A stretch of 64,000 bases of DNA, taken from positions 3,493,102 through 3,557,101 of the forward strand of contig SMSO01000025.1 in the NCBI GenBank assembly GCA_004764695.1. Reading direction: 5' to 3'. This document shows, in pieces, positions 1 through 11,520 of this stretch (the stretch's first letter is position 1; each line of letters opens with the position of its first letter). The DNA comes from Schizochytrium sp. TIO01 (Eukaryota; Sar; Bigyra; Thraustochytrida; Thraustochytriidae). The notes beneath the pieces are model-generated. The model saw nothing but the letters and a program-made list of their open reading frames with translations. It had not been told where the DNA came from and searched no databases. Both the position numbers and the translations under genes were made by a program.

Positions 1-1866
1 GAGGGCCTAGCGACTCCGATAGGATGGGCAGGTTTGACTCTTTTGGACTTTGACCAAGTCATGCGCAGTGGACACATGCGTCTCAAGCTCTTTCGTGGGG
101 AGGCAGGACCAGATATGGCTGCTGTAGCAACCTTGCTAAGTAATAATACTCGGGCAAAGGATGCAGTTGACTTTCTCGAAATTACCTTGCCTGCTAGAAG
201 AAAACCAGTTGTATACAGTGATCACGTGTCTGACGCAGAAAAGCTTGATGCAGATGAAACAGCTGCTCCTCAACGCTCCAACCTTTATAAATTAATGCGT
301 GCAGAGCTGGAGAAGTTCATTCATAGCGACCCTCTTCGTCCATTGAGCAATGATGAAAAACTTCTTGTTTTACAGACTCGTCGTGAACTTATGGATGATC
401 CTGCTGCGTTGCCAAAGTTTTTGCAAGCCATTGACTGGTCAAAGCGGTCTCAGACTCAACTCGCTTATAACATGCTTAACCTCTGGGCAATGCCGGACCC
501 AGTCGTTGCGTTACAATTGTTAGACTTCAAACATCCAGATCCTAAGATTCGCGCCCTTGCTGTTGCAGCGCTTGAATCCATGTCAGATCTTGATCTTGAA
601 GAGATCATGCTGCAACTTGTCCAAGTTCTTAAGTTCGAACGCTTCGTGGACTCTGCTTTATCTCGTTTCTTGCTCCGGCGCGCGCTGCGCGCACCTGCTG
701 TGATTGGGCATCGTTTGTTTTGGTTGCTCAAGGCCGAGATGCATATTCCAGAGATTGCGGATCGCTATGGTGCCTTACTAGACACCTACTTGCGACACTG
801 CCGAGCGAGACAAGAACTGGGTCATCAACAATTTGTTAATAGCAAATTTGAGTCAATCGCTGCGGCAGTCAAACTTGAAAAGCCACAGAAACGATCTGCT
901 TTGCTAAGACAACAACTGGAGTCTGTAACATTGCCTGATGAGTTCCAGCTCCCATTGTCTCCTCACCTGTTCTTCCGAGGCCTGAACGTAGAAAAATGCC
1001 GTGTGATGAATTCTAAGAAAGCACCTTTGTTCCTAGAGTGTTTACAAGCTCGCCCCGGTGCACCGCCGGTCTCGGTGCTATATAAGTCTGGCGATGATTT
1101 GCGGCAAGACCAGCTGACATTGCAACTTTTGCGTACAATGGACAGACTCTGGAAAACTGAAGGGCTTGATTTGCGGTTATCCCTGTATAGTGTCGTGTCA
1201 ACAGGCAACGAACGCGGAATGATCCAGATTGTTCCTGATGCGGAAACCTTAGCCCGAATTACAGCTGGGCGCGGAGGCGGCAAGTTTAGCAAAGCTGTGA
1301 AGGTTTTTGATGACAAGAAACTAAAACGGTATTTGCAGAACTCTGGTTATGCGCGCAAGGTTACGGAGCAAAACTTCAAGTGTTCTTGTGCTGGCTACTG
1401 TGTAGCTACCTATGTCTTGGGCATCGGTGATCGTCATGCGGATAACATCATGCTAACACGGGATGGCAAGCTATTTCATATTGACTTTGGTCATTTTTTG
1501 GGCAACTTTAAGTCAAAGATGGGTATCAAGCGTGAGCGGGGTCCTTTCTTATTTTCCAATGCCATGGCAACCGTTCTAGGGCCACAAGATCGCCCCTTGT
1601 TTAAGGAGTTTGAGGATCTGTGCGGTCATGCATACAATATTTTACGTCGCAATGCCAACCTACTGATTACATTGTTTTCATTAATGCTTTCCAGTGGTAT
1701 GCCTGAGTTAACTCGGGAGTCTGACATTGACTGGGTTCGGGATCGTTTAATGCTTGACGCTACCGAGGAGGAAGCTGCTGAGCGTTTTCGTGATCTTATT
1801 CAAGAAGCCTTGTCAACATGGACAGCAACGCTTAACGACTTTGCACATGTCATGCGTCGGAATTAG
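1..1866 (+). CDS. Class I-type phosphoinositide 3-kinase catalytic subunit, 5'-partial
   Basis: Phosphorylates the 3-OH of membrane phosphoinositides. The frame is open from base 1 and ends with TAG at 1864-1866, giving 621 residues; the N-terminal adaptor- and Ras-binding domains lie off the left edge. Visible in order: the end of the C2 domain (GWAGLTLLDFD near residue 10, ending LEITLP and PVVYSD), a helical PIK domain (about 95-270, with LNLWAMPDPVVALQLLDF), and the kinase domain (about 315-615). ATP-binding Lys362 sits in VLYKSGDDLRQDQ. The catalytic loop is GIGDRHADN (D477, H479, N482) and the DFG triplet is at 495-497 in HIDFGHFLG. The segment KRERGPFLFS after DFG resembles class I enzymes more than Vps34 or PI4K, as does the FKCSCAGYCVATY stretch. 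The protein ends with a WTATLNDFAH-type tail as in p110 enzymes. The loop has Ala480 where human p110 enzymes have Asn; this position varies in related kinases, so activity is expected. No intron is seen in the visible part. Confidence 0.93.
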   Translation, partial: EGLATPIGWAGLTLLDFDQVMRSGHMRLKLFRGEAGPDMAAVATLLSNNTRAKDAVDFLEITLPARRKPVVYSDHVSDAEKLDADETAAPQRSNLYKLMRAELEKFIHSDPLRPLSNDEKLLVLQTRRELMDDPAALPKFLQAIDWSKRSQTQLAYNMLNLWAMPDPVVALQLLDFKHPDPKIRALAVAALESMSDLDLEEIMLQLVQVLKFERFVDSALSRFLLRRALRAPAVIGHRLFWLLKAEMHIPEIADRYGALLDTYLRHCRARQELGHQQFVNSKFESIAAAVKLEKPQKRSALLRQQLESVTLPDEFQLPLSPHLFFRGLNVEKCRVMNSKKAPLFLECLQARPGAPPVSVLYKSGDDLRQDQLTLQLLRTMDRLWKTEGLDLRLSLYSVVSTGNERGMIQIVPDAETLARITAGRGGGKFSKAVKVFDDKKLKRYLQNSGYARKVTEQNFKCSCAGYCVATYVLGIGDRHADNIMLTRDGKLFHIDFGHFLGNFKSKMGIKRERGPFLFSNAMATVLGPQDRPLFKEFEDLCGHAYNILRRNANLLITLFSLMLSSGMPELTRESDIDWVRDRLMLDATEEEAAERFRDLIQEALSTWTATLNDFAHVMRRN

Positions 1867-2598
1867 ATTGAAGAGAGAAAAATCAATGGATACAACGGTA
1901 GACTGTATGCTTTTGATGCCCTTTGTTTTTGTTTAATTAAGTTCAAGTTGTTTCCTTTTGATCTTCTTGTGTCTACTCCGGTGATTTCCCAGGATTTATA
2001 ATGCAGAAAACAGCATCCACTTGGTTTCAACATTATGTAAGCAGTGAGTAAAGAATATTGACGGGCTGGGCGATCGAGCAACTCTTGTATGAGAACTTCA
2101 AAGAAGGATACTTGACAAGAAGAAAGAAGGAATTTCAAGCTGTTTGGGAGCGGTGACAAAAACGTTATAAAGCTTATAAAACATGAATGTAACATAATAT
2201 TTAAAGGGAATACATTGGGGGATAACAATTCATATCACATAACTGAACCATTTTTGGTTATAGTTACGGTTGTCCGAGAAGCGCTTTCAAGGACTGGACA
2301 CAATCCATGAAAGAAGGAATGTGGTCAAAATGCACACACGACAATAGAAAATATGAACAACGATGATCAAAAGCAGGTGTGAAATAAGGATGGTGTGCTC
2401 TTGTTGCTGCTAGTGGCTATGAGATGCAAACGTGGAGCTATGCAAACATAAACTTGTGTGAAAAAGAATAATGTCAAGAAGTGATGACAATTAATCAATA
2501 CAGAGGAAAGTCCTGACCCCAGCATTTAATGCAGGCAACTATAATACGTATCAGAGACTGCGTGGGAGCCCTTGGCGCAGTGATTAGGAAGAGTATAA
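1867..2598. other. Intergenic region between convergent genes
   Basis: This 732-base AT-rich stretch lies between the stop codons of the PI3-kinase and the Q-rich gene, so it must hold both 3' ends. I see no coding ORF, RNA gene or repeat in it. Confidence 0.7.
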
Positions 2599-3966
2599 TC
2601 ACTGATTTTGTTGTCCATTTGAGTTCTGCGTAAATTTTTGCATAATGTACTGGAGGAGTTCAGTGTTAGGCTGGGAGCCAGGCGAGAGCTGGGCAGGGGC
2701 AGTTGATGCGTAGGTTGTAGCGAAGTTTACAGGAACAACCTGCGAAGAGGAGGCAACAGTCAAACGCGGGCTTTGTAGTTTATCATTGACTGATAACTCC
2801 AGGGAACCAGGGTTCTTGTAAAATGTAGGGGGTACCTTGTTTACGTTTGTGGTTGTGGTAACATCAACAGCCTCTACGCCGCTGCAACTCTTCACGTCAT
2901 CCTCCTCAACTTCGCCATAGCTGTGTTGCACTAAGCAAGCCCCCTTACGTGGCATGAAAAGCTCACAAAAGTTGGGAAGGCCGATCGCACCACCACGCGT
3001 AAAGGAGGCACGATAAATGGCCGCTGCAAATGATGCCTCAATATTGCAATTGAAGGAGTGGTGGATGAAGCGTGAGGTGCGATTCTTGCGAGGAAAGTAC
3101 TTTGAGCCTTCCTTTTTAACGTGCATTGGCTTGTCCTTCTTATCTGTGATTTGTACAAGCTGTGCAATCGTAAAGTTCACCGCGCGGAGGTCATCGCGAA
3201 GCTTGGCGACGACACGAGCACAGAGTTCCTCCTTGCTCTTTTCGTCGAGTGGGTTGCGCATGTGCTCACGGATCTTAGGTGCCCAGAAAGGGTAGTGAAC
3301 TTTGCGAATAGGGAGTTCGTCGAGGTCGAAAAGCACTTCTGCATCATCATTGACACTCGGCGGAGACGCAGGTGTCCTAGTGCTGGGTCCGTTGCTGTTT
3401 GCAGCGGTGCTTCGAATGTACTCTGCTTCTGCAACTGGCGTGGGCGGGGCAGTGTCATTAGGCGAAGACGGAGTGGAGATGGGGAATGATGCGTTGGACA
3501 TGGGACTTGCCATGGGGATTGTGGAGACGAGGGAGCCCGAAGAAATACACAGCTTCTTGTTGTTCTCGTGAACTTGCTGTTCCGTCTTGAAAGCTACTTC
3601 TGAAAAGCGACGCTTCTGCTGCTGTGTGTTGGTGCGGACTTGCTCTGCCCAGGCCTGGGTGGACCAGTTTGCCATGGGCTCGGTTTTGATGTTAGTGAAG
3701 GAAAGCCGACGCTCCTGCTGTGGTTTGTTGTGCTCCTGGTTGAAGTTAAAGGTGGCAGATTGGTATTGCTGTTGCTGTTGCTGATGTTGTTGTTGTTGTT
3801 GGCGAAAAGTCTGCAAGAATGCAGCATCAAGCATGCTCTGCATTGCTTGTGCCTGATGAGGTTGGAACTGATGTGTGGAGAGTCTTCTGTTTGCGGCGTG
3901 GAATATAGGCGATGGTGGACTCCAGTTAGGGGAGTTGGCTGACTCATTTGCGTTGTTTGCCGGCAT
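2599..3966 (-). CDS. Q-rich probable nuclear regulator with RRxS and sumoylation-type motifs (455 aa)
   Basis: Single-exon ORF with an ATG start at 3966. I do not recognise the family. Residues 1-210 are low complexity: two polyglutamine runs (56-60 and 62-67) and Ser/Thr-Pro-rich segments (150-205). Three R-R-x-S sites (27-30, 86-89, 119-122) match the consensus of cAMP- or AGC-type kinases. Two psi-K-x-E sites (IKTEP at 93-97, FKTEQ at 126-130) match the sumoylation consensus, each just after an RRxS site. Residues 210-345 look folded: an acidic entry (DLDELPIRKVHYPFWAPKI), an amphipathic helix (KSKEELCARVVAKLRDDLR), then a basic stretch with Cys and His (FPRKNRTSRFIHHSFNCN) and a Gly-rich turn. 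The tail is Ser/Thr/Asn/Gln-rich. There is no signal peptide or membrane segment. The composition suggests a transcription or RNA regulator; this is inference, and the 210-345 domain may be lineage-specific. It is convergent with the PI3-kinase. Confidence 0.8.
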   Translation of the reverse strand: MPANNANESANSPNWSPPSPIFHAANRRLSTHQFQPHQAQAMQSMLDAAFLQTFRQQQQQHQQQQQQYQSATFNFNQEHNKPQQERRLSFTNIKTEPMANWSTQAWAEQVRTNTQQQKRRFSEVAFKTEQQVHENNKKLCISSGSLVSTIPMASPMSNASFPISTPSSPNDTAPPTPVAEAEYIRSTAANSNGPSTRTPASPPSVNDDAEVLFDLDELPIRKVHYPFWAPKIREHMRNPLDEKSKEELCARVVAKLRDDLRAVNFTIAQLVQITDKKDKPMHVKKEGSKYFPRKNRTSRFIHHSFNCNIEASFAAAIYRASFTRGGAIGLPNFCELFMPRKGACLVQHSYGEVEEDDVKSCSGVEAVDVTTTTNVNKVPPTFYKNPGSLELSVNDKLQSPRLTVASSSQVVPVNFATTYASTAPAQLSPGSQPNTELLQYIMQKFTQNSNGQQNQ

Positions 3967-6600
3967 TTTCCAAAGACTGCTTAAGTGTCAAGTACTTTGC
4001 GATTCTGTTAACGCGCTTTGGGTTTTGGATTTGCTTTGTCTCCACTTCAAGTTCTTCGCACACCTTGGTAGTGCTTGGTTAATAAATGCTAGCTGGTCCT
4101 TCTTTCTTCTTTACTTCTGTAGCGAACGAGGGATATGCCACGAGCAGGTCTCTCAAGTCCCGACGTGACTTTGGGGACCTCTTCTGCGGCACGTCACGGC
4201 GAGCTTTCTCCACACGCGCTTGATGACTGGGGCAGCAACCGCAAGTTTGTCTCGCGTGCGTGTTATATTGTGCAAGTGACTGCTTCTCCAAGTAGTTCTC
4301 GCGAACTAAAGCTACCTTTGGCGGATCTCTGATTGACGCCTTGCTTTGCTACGCTCTTTTGCTCTTCGTGCTATTTGCTTTCGGCAGTCTGTCTTTTCTG
4401 CTTCTTTTTCTACTCGCGTCGAGAGGCTCGATGAGTTTCTGATTTGCTGGGCTCCTGATCGGGTTTGCTCGACGTTTGGCGTTTGCTGCTCGAGTTGCCT
4501 TGCTTCCTCGCGCTCCTCTGCTCAACCTATTTATCTCTGTTTTGTTTTGTTTTGTTTTGATTAATTTTGTTTTTCTTTTACCTTCCTCCTTTCTTTTTGT
4601 TTGTTTGTTTGTTTGTCTGTTTGATTGTTTGCCTTTTGGCTCGTGTCTCCCTCTCTCTTCCGATTCCTCTTCTTCTTCCAAAGCAAAGTAATAATGAAGC
4701 AATTGAGCGATAGACTGACCGATTGTTTGATTGAGGTTTTTGTTAATTTTCAATTCAAGCACCCACATCCCTCCTCTCTCATCCTTTCGACTTATTTCTT
4801 TTACCTACGATTTCCTTTCGATGTTGAAAAAGCATTTCATTAACAATAGAAAGCAACAACAACAACAAAAACCTTTAAAAGAAGGGAGCCCCCTGTTGCG
4901 CCTTAGTTCTCCTCACAGAACAGGGCGTAATGCACACTAAACTAAAGTGCAAAGGCACTCAGAAATAAAACAGCAGTAGAGAAGAAGCCATGTTGATCCC
5001 TAATGTGGCAAAAAGGCAATAAGTGCTCCAATTATTCATTTCTTTCTTCTTTCATCAGAAATGGTGTTTCTTCTTTATATATAAATTAAAAATAATAATG
5101 CAATGGATACATTTCGCATTATCTTCTTTAAAAAAAAATGCTCAAAATGAAAGCAGGAATCCCCATTAGATGACAGTGCATTTTAGCCGGCTTGCAATTC
5201 TTGCCTTGAAACCATTTTCATAGATTCAGCACTTCTGTTTCAAAAAGCACTACAAACCAGTATTGGAATCGCCTGCGACACAGAACCAACTCTTAAGAGA
5301 CGTTTGCGAGCCAGCTGTCCTTCCTTTAAGTGCCTATGCCCGCGCTATGCGAGTCCTACTGGCAAGCAAAGTAATTTTTTATTCCATGGCTATTTTCTTC
5401 TCTTGAATGGGAAAGGCGTTTACATGCTCATCAATAACTTGAACGAAAACTGGGCTAAACATCAAAATGCCCACCCCATTTAGCATTTCCTTTTTACATT
5501 AAATTGTTTATTATTATTATTTTTTTTAAAAGTAAAAAAGTTATGCCAACGAAACTAAAAAACTGAAGGAAGGTGTCGTGGGATTCTGTTTCGAATAAAG
5601 TGAAATAGTTGTTTCTGCTGTATTTTAAAAAATAAAAGTTTTGTTTTTAAATCTAAATCGAGGCGCACGCGCGAACGGGCGGGGGAACCAGTCAGTCGCG
5701 GCCGTGAAAAATGGCAATAATGCCTTCTTCGATACAGCCAACGAGAGAAAAGAGGGAGCGAAGAGAGAGAGAGAGAAAGCGAGACAGACAGGGAGAGCCC
5801 ACGTAGCGGCGAAAAGGCTTTCTTTTTTCTTTCTTTCTCGCTGTGTCTTGCTTCTCTCCTTTCCAATCCTGTTGCATCTTGAAAATAGTTTAATCTCATT
5901 GCGTGGCCATTTCTGTCTGTCACGGCACAAAGTTTTGCATACACGGGTCCCTTATAGAAGCACCGACCCGGTTCCTCCTTCTCGCCTAGGTCTTCCATTT
6001 TCAGTCTGCTAAGCATTTATTTTCAAGTGTATTTTAAGTTTATAACTCATTCGAATAGACGCGTAGACAATGAAAAGATAACGGAAGGCCTTTATGTTCT
6101 CTTGAGCAATAGCAATCGACAAAATTCTTCTTTCTTTTCTTTTCTCTTGTTGGCCAGGCTGCTGCGAAGCTGCACAGGACTTCCGCCAACGGTCTCTCAG
6201 GGAAGCGCTGGGCTAATGAAAACAGCGCTGTCTGTCCTGGGAAGGTAAAGTCTCCTTGACCTGTAGCACGAGAAAGGAGAAAGAAAAAGAGAAAGAAAGT
6301 GCGAACTAAGAGATTTAAAAAATCAGACTGTCTCTCTTTGCTTTCTTCCTAGTTCAAATGGCGGGAAACTTTTTCCAAATGGAGCAACTTTTTTGTAGCA
6401 GGCAAGGTCCCTATAATGAAGACACAGAGACACCTTTAGCGATATCATTCGCGTCAGGAGATCCGTCCACATATTGAAAGTCAACACAGTGCCTCGTTTC
6501 AAGAAAGAAATGGTGCTGCGTCAATGCCATGCAAGAGAAGAATCACAGCTCCAATTTGTTTTCGGAAGGTCGACTTTTCAGTATTCTTTTTCTTCTTCAT
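3967..6600. other. Non-coding upstream region of the Q-rich gene
   Basis: About 2.6 kb beginning immediately upstream of the Q-rich start codon, so it should hold that gene's promoter and 5' leader. The + strand is strongly pyrimidine-rich at 4340-4720, with runs of TTTTG and GTTT, and AT-rich at 5040-5150 and 5480-5560. The ORFs here on both strands are short or made of low-complexity purine or pyrimidine codons, and none is convincing. I could not identify a TATA element or start site with confidence. Confidence 0.5.
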
Positions 6601-6624
6601 CTATGATCTACTAAATACCACTAG

Positions 6625-6674
6625 TTCTTCTTCTTCTTCTTCTTCTTCTTCTTCTTCTTCTTCTTCTTCTTCTT
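6625..6674. repeat. (TTC)n microsatellite
   Basis: About 16 uninterrupted TTC triplets within AT-rich non-coding DNA; not part of any supported ORF. Confidence 0.97.
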
Positions 6675-6794
6675 TTAAAAATAAATAACTAAATAAAATA
6701 ACAATACACTACATTTCTATTATGATTATGATGATTATTATGTTATACAAAAATAGTAAGCTATTATAATCTCCACGGGAGCTCTAGCTTTGAC

Positions 6795-7450
6795 TCAGCG
6801 ACTAAGATGACCACACACGCCCAAGTGAAAAATCGGAGAGGCATCCGCAAGTCTCTCCATAGGACATCTACAGAGGCCTTGGCCAAGGTTTGTGAACCTC
6901 CACGCCCTCAACCTCTTCGTTTTGCCGATCAAGCCCATCAAAGTCTCCTCTAAGAATGCTGGTACCGAGAGTTTCACGAGACTTGCCTTCTTAGGTGCCC
7001 TAGCACCTGCATATTCCAGTCCTAGTGCATCCTTAGCAGGAACAACAACATGCCGCTATTCCTAATAAGAGGCTTCCAGCAACAGGTGTAGTGTTTTCCA
7101 AACTGCTTGGTATCCGGGTAGTTTGAGCAAAGATTCTGCGTCATCATTTCGCCAAGGCCTGAAATAGTTGCCATTCCTGGCAAGAGCAGCCTCATATCGC
7201 ATGCTGCGCAGTAGCAGCTCAACTTCGTTTTGATTGCCTGGTACAAACCTAAAAGTGCTCCACACCCGACTTATCGCCATATATCTCAAGAGCATCATCT
7301 AGCACATAGGTAGGTAGGAGCGGCATTATTGAAGAGCGCCAACACACAATCTATGTTAATAGCAGGGGCACTCATGCCAGGCCCAAATAATCGCAGGCAT
7401 CAAGCTTAGGTCGATGCTTTGAACAACGACTTGTGCTCCAATCGAAGCTG
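6795..7450 (-). pseudogene. Possible decayed coding region (fragmented ORFs)
   Basis: Read on the minus strand, this segment gives short peptides of protein-like composition in successive different frames. They are a piece ending near 7390 (YLGLA then stop), a 25-residue piece starting MSAPAINIDC near 7373, a piece with WSTFRFVPGNQNEVELLLRS and LPGYQAVWKTLHLLLEASY (about 7297-7062), and a final piece with KDALGLEYAGARAPKKASLV and SVPAFLEETLMGLIGKTKR (about 7050-6795). Together they look like one gene broken by frameshifts and stops, or spliced exons. I recognise no family. Chance ORFs in a GC-richer island are a real alternative, hence the low score. Confidence 0.2.
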
Positions 7451-7523
7451 ACTAAGAATCTGCCGAGTATAGATTTGTTCAGATTTATGAAATTGGGCTA
7501 CCCAATTTTGTCTTCGCACACCA

Positions 7524-7595
7524 TAGCTAGCTAGCTACCTAGCTACCTAGCTACCTACGTAACTAACTTACTAACTAACTAACTAACTAACTAAC
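7524..7595. repeat. (TAGC)/(TACC)/(TAAC) mixed tetranucleotide array
   Basis: A run of TAGC units grades into CTAC units and then into AACT units, as expected of a tetranucleotide microsatellite that has mutated and re-expanded. Non-coding. Confidence 0.9.
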
Positions 7596-10307
7596 CATTT
7601 AACTAAAAAGATGAATAACTAACTAATTGCCTTGAACTTGAGCCACTCTGGGCGGCACGATCGCTGGAGGAAGAGGTCGAGCGATCGATCTCTGATCTTT
7701 GTGATGACCAAAGTTGGCGCATTAAACCAATGCTTGTCGCAAAACTGCATCGCTCCGTGTGTCGTTCAGGTCATCGTCCTTGTGAAGGGTCTCGCCATCT
7801 TTCTTGATTGCATGATCCTTCGTCGAACCTCCGAGTTCGTCTCGGCTCATCTCGCTCTCGCTCGGTGCCTGCATTCTGCATTTTGCGATTCCTGGGTGTG
7901 TGCACGAGCAATAATCCCTACTCCGACTTAGAGTGATCACAATCATTGGTGACTACCCGAGTCTTCACTCCTGTCAACTCCGTCGTTGAAGTCGAGCATC
8001 ATCTCGCACAGGAACAGCGTTCAATTGGACCAGACGAAACGTGTCACGCACCATCATGAATCATGCAGTACTTCTGCAGCAGTGCTGCTGCTGCCGCTGC
8101 TGCTGCCGCTGCTGCCCGAGCTTGAAGCAACTGCCCGCGTCATCTCTAGCCCATGCACAACATACATTGGTTTTCGTAGCTAGCTGGCTAATCATTATCG
8201 GGCGACGAATCGAGCCTCGTGCGAATTGTCTCCAAAGCCCCCTGCTGCTGCGCCACCAAGGCTCTTCTCATGCAATTCCACACTGCGCAAACGAGCGTCG
8301 CATGGCAATAATCCAGCATGCCTGCATGGGCGAGTAAAAGAATGCATTTTCAGCTTTTCGATCAACGAATACCAATCAGATCGAATCGATCCATCAACAT
8401 AGCGTATGTGTGTGCGCTTTTGGGCTGAAAAGAGTTCATGATCTCGGTCTGCAATGGTTCCTAGCTCTCCGTGCTGCCATTGCTTTTGGCTCGTTCACGT
8501 GCCACTGGCGGTGTATTCGTTTTTCTCGTAAGCTCCTCAGTTGAGAACCTGGCGCCAAGGTTGAGCACAACCTTGGCGCGTGTCCGAAACCTCTTGAAAA
8601 AGGCCTTCAAGACCAACTAACTCGAAGATCGCTCGCTCGGTACGCTCCTCTGACCTGTTCCCTCCTTGAACAAATCTGCATGCGTCTGCTGTCCAATCGA
8701 GGCGCCGAGACCTCACAGGTTTCCCTCGCAGGCGCGCTAGATCGAGCTCATGTCTTTGATTCGCTGGTATTGGTCAAGGTGCTTTCTTCATTCTTGAATC
8801 ACCCGGTGTCACCAAGCTGCTGCTGCTACTGGCTCGCCGACCCTGCTCAACAGGCTTCGTTCGCTTCATTCTCTGGAGCTCGCCTGGCCTTCTTCGATTC
8901 TTCGACCTTCTTCGACCTTCTTCGAGCGCCTTGGAGCGCCTTGGAGCTAGCTCCTTCGGGTCAGCAGAGTGGTGTGCTCGAGCTGTAAGTCCTGAGCTCG
9001 TGTGCGTGAGGCAGCTACGGCCGCAGGGAGTGCGGGACATCTGTACCTATCAGTGAATGTACTCGAAGCCGCGAGTCCTGTCTGTCCAGCCTCGCGTTTG
9101 CTGCAGGTACCTAGCTAGGTGCCTGCCCCGTGCGCAAGCCCTTTGCAGCGCAGGGGGTGCCATCGGCGTGTCCACGTCTGTGTTCCCAGCGCTCTCATAT
9201 GCTGTCTCTCTGCAAAGAAGACACGACTTGCGATCATTGACAGTAAAGTCCTAAGCATCCATGAACTCAGAGGTGTCCACGTAACCAAAACTGATTACCT
9301 TATTTTTATTTTTATTATTTTTATTATTTTTTAATGACCCTTATTTAAAGAATTAAAAAACTAAAAAATTAAAAAATTAAAAAATCAAAACATTAAAAAT
9401 TAAACAAAGACCAACAAGGTACTAAATAGGTGCTACCTACGAAATGGAGCTTTCTTCCAGTTTCCTATAAACGCGGCTGTGCCTTCGTTTACCTAGCTAG
9501 GCAGTACTACTTATTGAGATTACAAGATACCACTACCAGGCAGTACCTAGCGCCTAGGGCCGAAGGACTATAGTTTTGAATCGAGATCTATTTTAGTTTG
9601 TTTGTTTGTTTGTTTCAAATATATATGTAGTTTTGGCAACAAACACACTTTTGTAAAGGTGCTTTCTTTTCAAAAGAAAAGACAGGCTGCTCCCCAATCT
9701 CGGGAATCGTTGATCCTCTGTCACAACAAGTCCTAGTTGCTTCTTTTGATAACTCAATTTTGCTTGTTTAAACAAAAACTAATTAATTATGGTTTTCAAA
9801 AAGTTGTAAAGTAAAAATTCCAATAAAAATGAGAGAGCTGTGCCTACCTACCTAATTCACTAACGAACTAACCAAAAGCTGGGAAGCGATCCTGATTGCC
9901 ATTTGCATACTGAGCCTGCTACCAATTTGGGAGAGATTGGTTTCTAATCAAAATAAGTAAGACCCACTCAGATTTCAGCTGTGCACAATCTTTTGCAGGA
10001 AATGGGCAGTTGGCGCAGAGCTTTGAGGACTTTTCCCGCTTATTCAACAAAAGTGTAATGTTGCGGAGCCTTTCCAGGCTGAAAGAAGATCATGCTCTCA
10101 GTTACCGCCATGGCTGTGGCATAAATTTATATATTATGTATACGTGAGTTTATTAATTCTCAAGAGGGTCCGTGCAAGCGCTGCGCTGCGCTGCGAATGG
10201 ATATGCTCTGCGGCATCGGGGATTTATATCGAAGGAGCTCGTGCTTTTAGGGTCTGCTAATGACCACAAGCTTTTGCTGTTTTCAACTCTTATTCTACGA
10301 TAAATGA

Positions 10308-10310
<3 letters not shown>
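7596..10310. other. Gene-free stretch
   Basis: Mixed composition: GC-richer at 7630-9250 and AT-rich from 9290. Contains a CTG/CTGCCG run near 8085-8115 and a short direct-repeat patch at 8887-8946 (two GACCTTCTTC units followed by two GAGCGCCTTG units). ORFs are all below about 105 codons and overlap on opposite strands. No gene is supported. Confidence 0.5.

Positions 10311-10341
<31 letters not shown>
10311..10341. repeat. (TA)n microsatellite
   Basis: 31 bases of perfect TA alternation, followed by TGGCTC. Self-complementary, so it could form a cruciform. Confidence 0.97.
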
Positions 10342-10344
<3 letters not shown>

Positions 10345-11520
10345 TCACTGGGGAAAAGCTTTCTTCGGCACCGATGCGTCGCACTTCGAGTTCTTTTTGT
10401 ACTTCTTGCGTAGAAGTGCATCAAAGAGTTTGAAACTATTACCACTGCTAGGTACGTGAGTAGCATATGTAGCTGGAGCCGTCACACTTAGTGATACGTA
10501 GGTGGTAGCGGACTTTCATTTATGTATTTTAGCTATTTTAATTTTTATAATTATCATTTAAAAAAAAAAAAATAACATATGAAAGTAAAAGGTTATTAAG
10601 TTGATTCATCTCGCCCCAGGTCTGGTATTTGTCCACGTTCAATTTCCCAATCTCATCAAAATTAAAATAAATAAATCAACGAGTTACCGCAAGAGGCAAA
10701 CTTAACATTAAAACAAAAAAGTGTGGAAGTAACTTTTAACTTCTTTGTTGCTATTTATTTACAATAAAACAAAACAAAATAAAACAAAACAAATCTATTT
10801 TACGAGAGGGCGTTTCAGGAGAGGAAGAAGGGGAAAAGAAGAAAAAAGTTTCAAGTTTCAAATACTCAAAGCGCGATGCTTCTCTGTAATTACACGGTAC
10901 TACTACTTCGTTAGCAGCATTTGTTTCCCTTCGTCAAGGGTGTTGCAAAGGAGGCCTTATCCCCAAACAAAAACTCAGGCTCCGCCACTGCACTGCATTC
11001 GCCCATCTCGCCCCAGGAAGGGAAATCAAACTTTTTTTCACGACGCAAAGAATGGAGCTAAGAGAAGGCAAATCAAAGAAAAACTCACAACAACAGTGCT
11101 CCCAAACAGCCAAAACAGCCCAGGCAAACGAGGCGTCGGCAATAATGAATGATTGATATGTGCAATGAGCTTTCGTTCCCCTCTTTCCCTCTTTCCGCGA
11201 CCTGAACTTGAAAGTTGCGCGTCTTCGATCGCAGAAGAGGAAACACAGGAACACAGAGAGAGAGAGAGACTGCTCAGTTAGTTCTCTGCCCTCTTCAATG
11301 AATCTAAGGAGCGCGGCCTTGGGTTCTACCAGAACCCGCTGCGGCCTCCCTTCCACACGATCTGTATGTCTAAGTTATCCCGACTTTGCGCAGGCTCGCG
11401 CCGGCTGGCAAGCAAGCGAGCAAGCTTAAGCGAGCGAGCAAGCGCTGACAGCGAAGAAAGTTGAACTTAAAGCGAAACGAATGAATCGTTCGATGAGCGA
11501 ATCAATGGCAATGAATCAGT

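Noticed and set aside
2573-2587. tRNA box-A-like TGGCGCAGTGATTAG
   Set aside because: There is no matching box B or acceptor stem, and it lies next to the stop codon of the Q-rich gene.
4349-4768. 139-codon minus ORF rich in Lys, Arg, Asn and Gln
   Set aside because: It is the reading of a purine-rich low-complexity tract upstream of the Q-rich gene.
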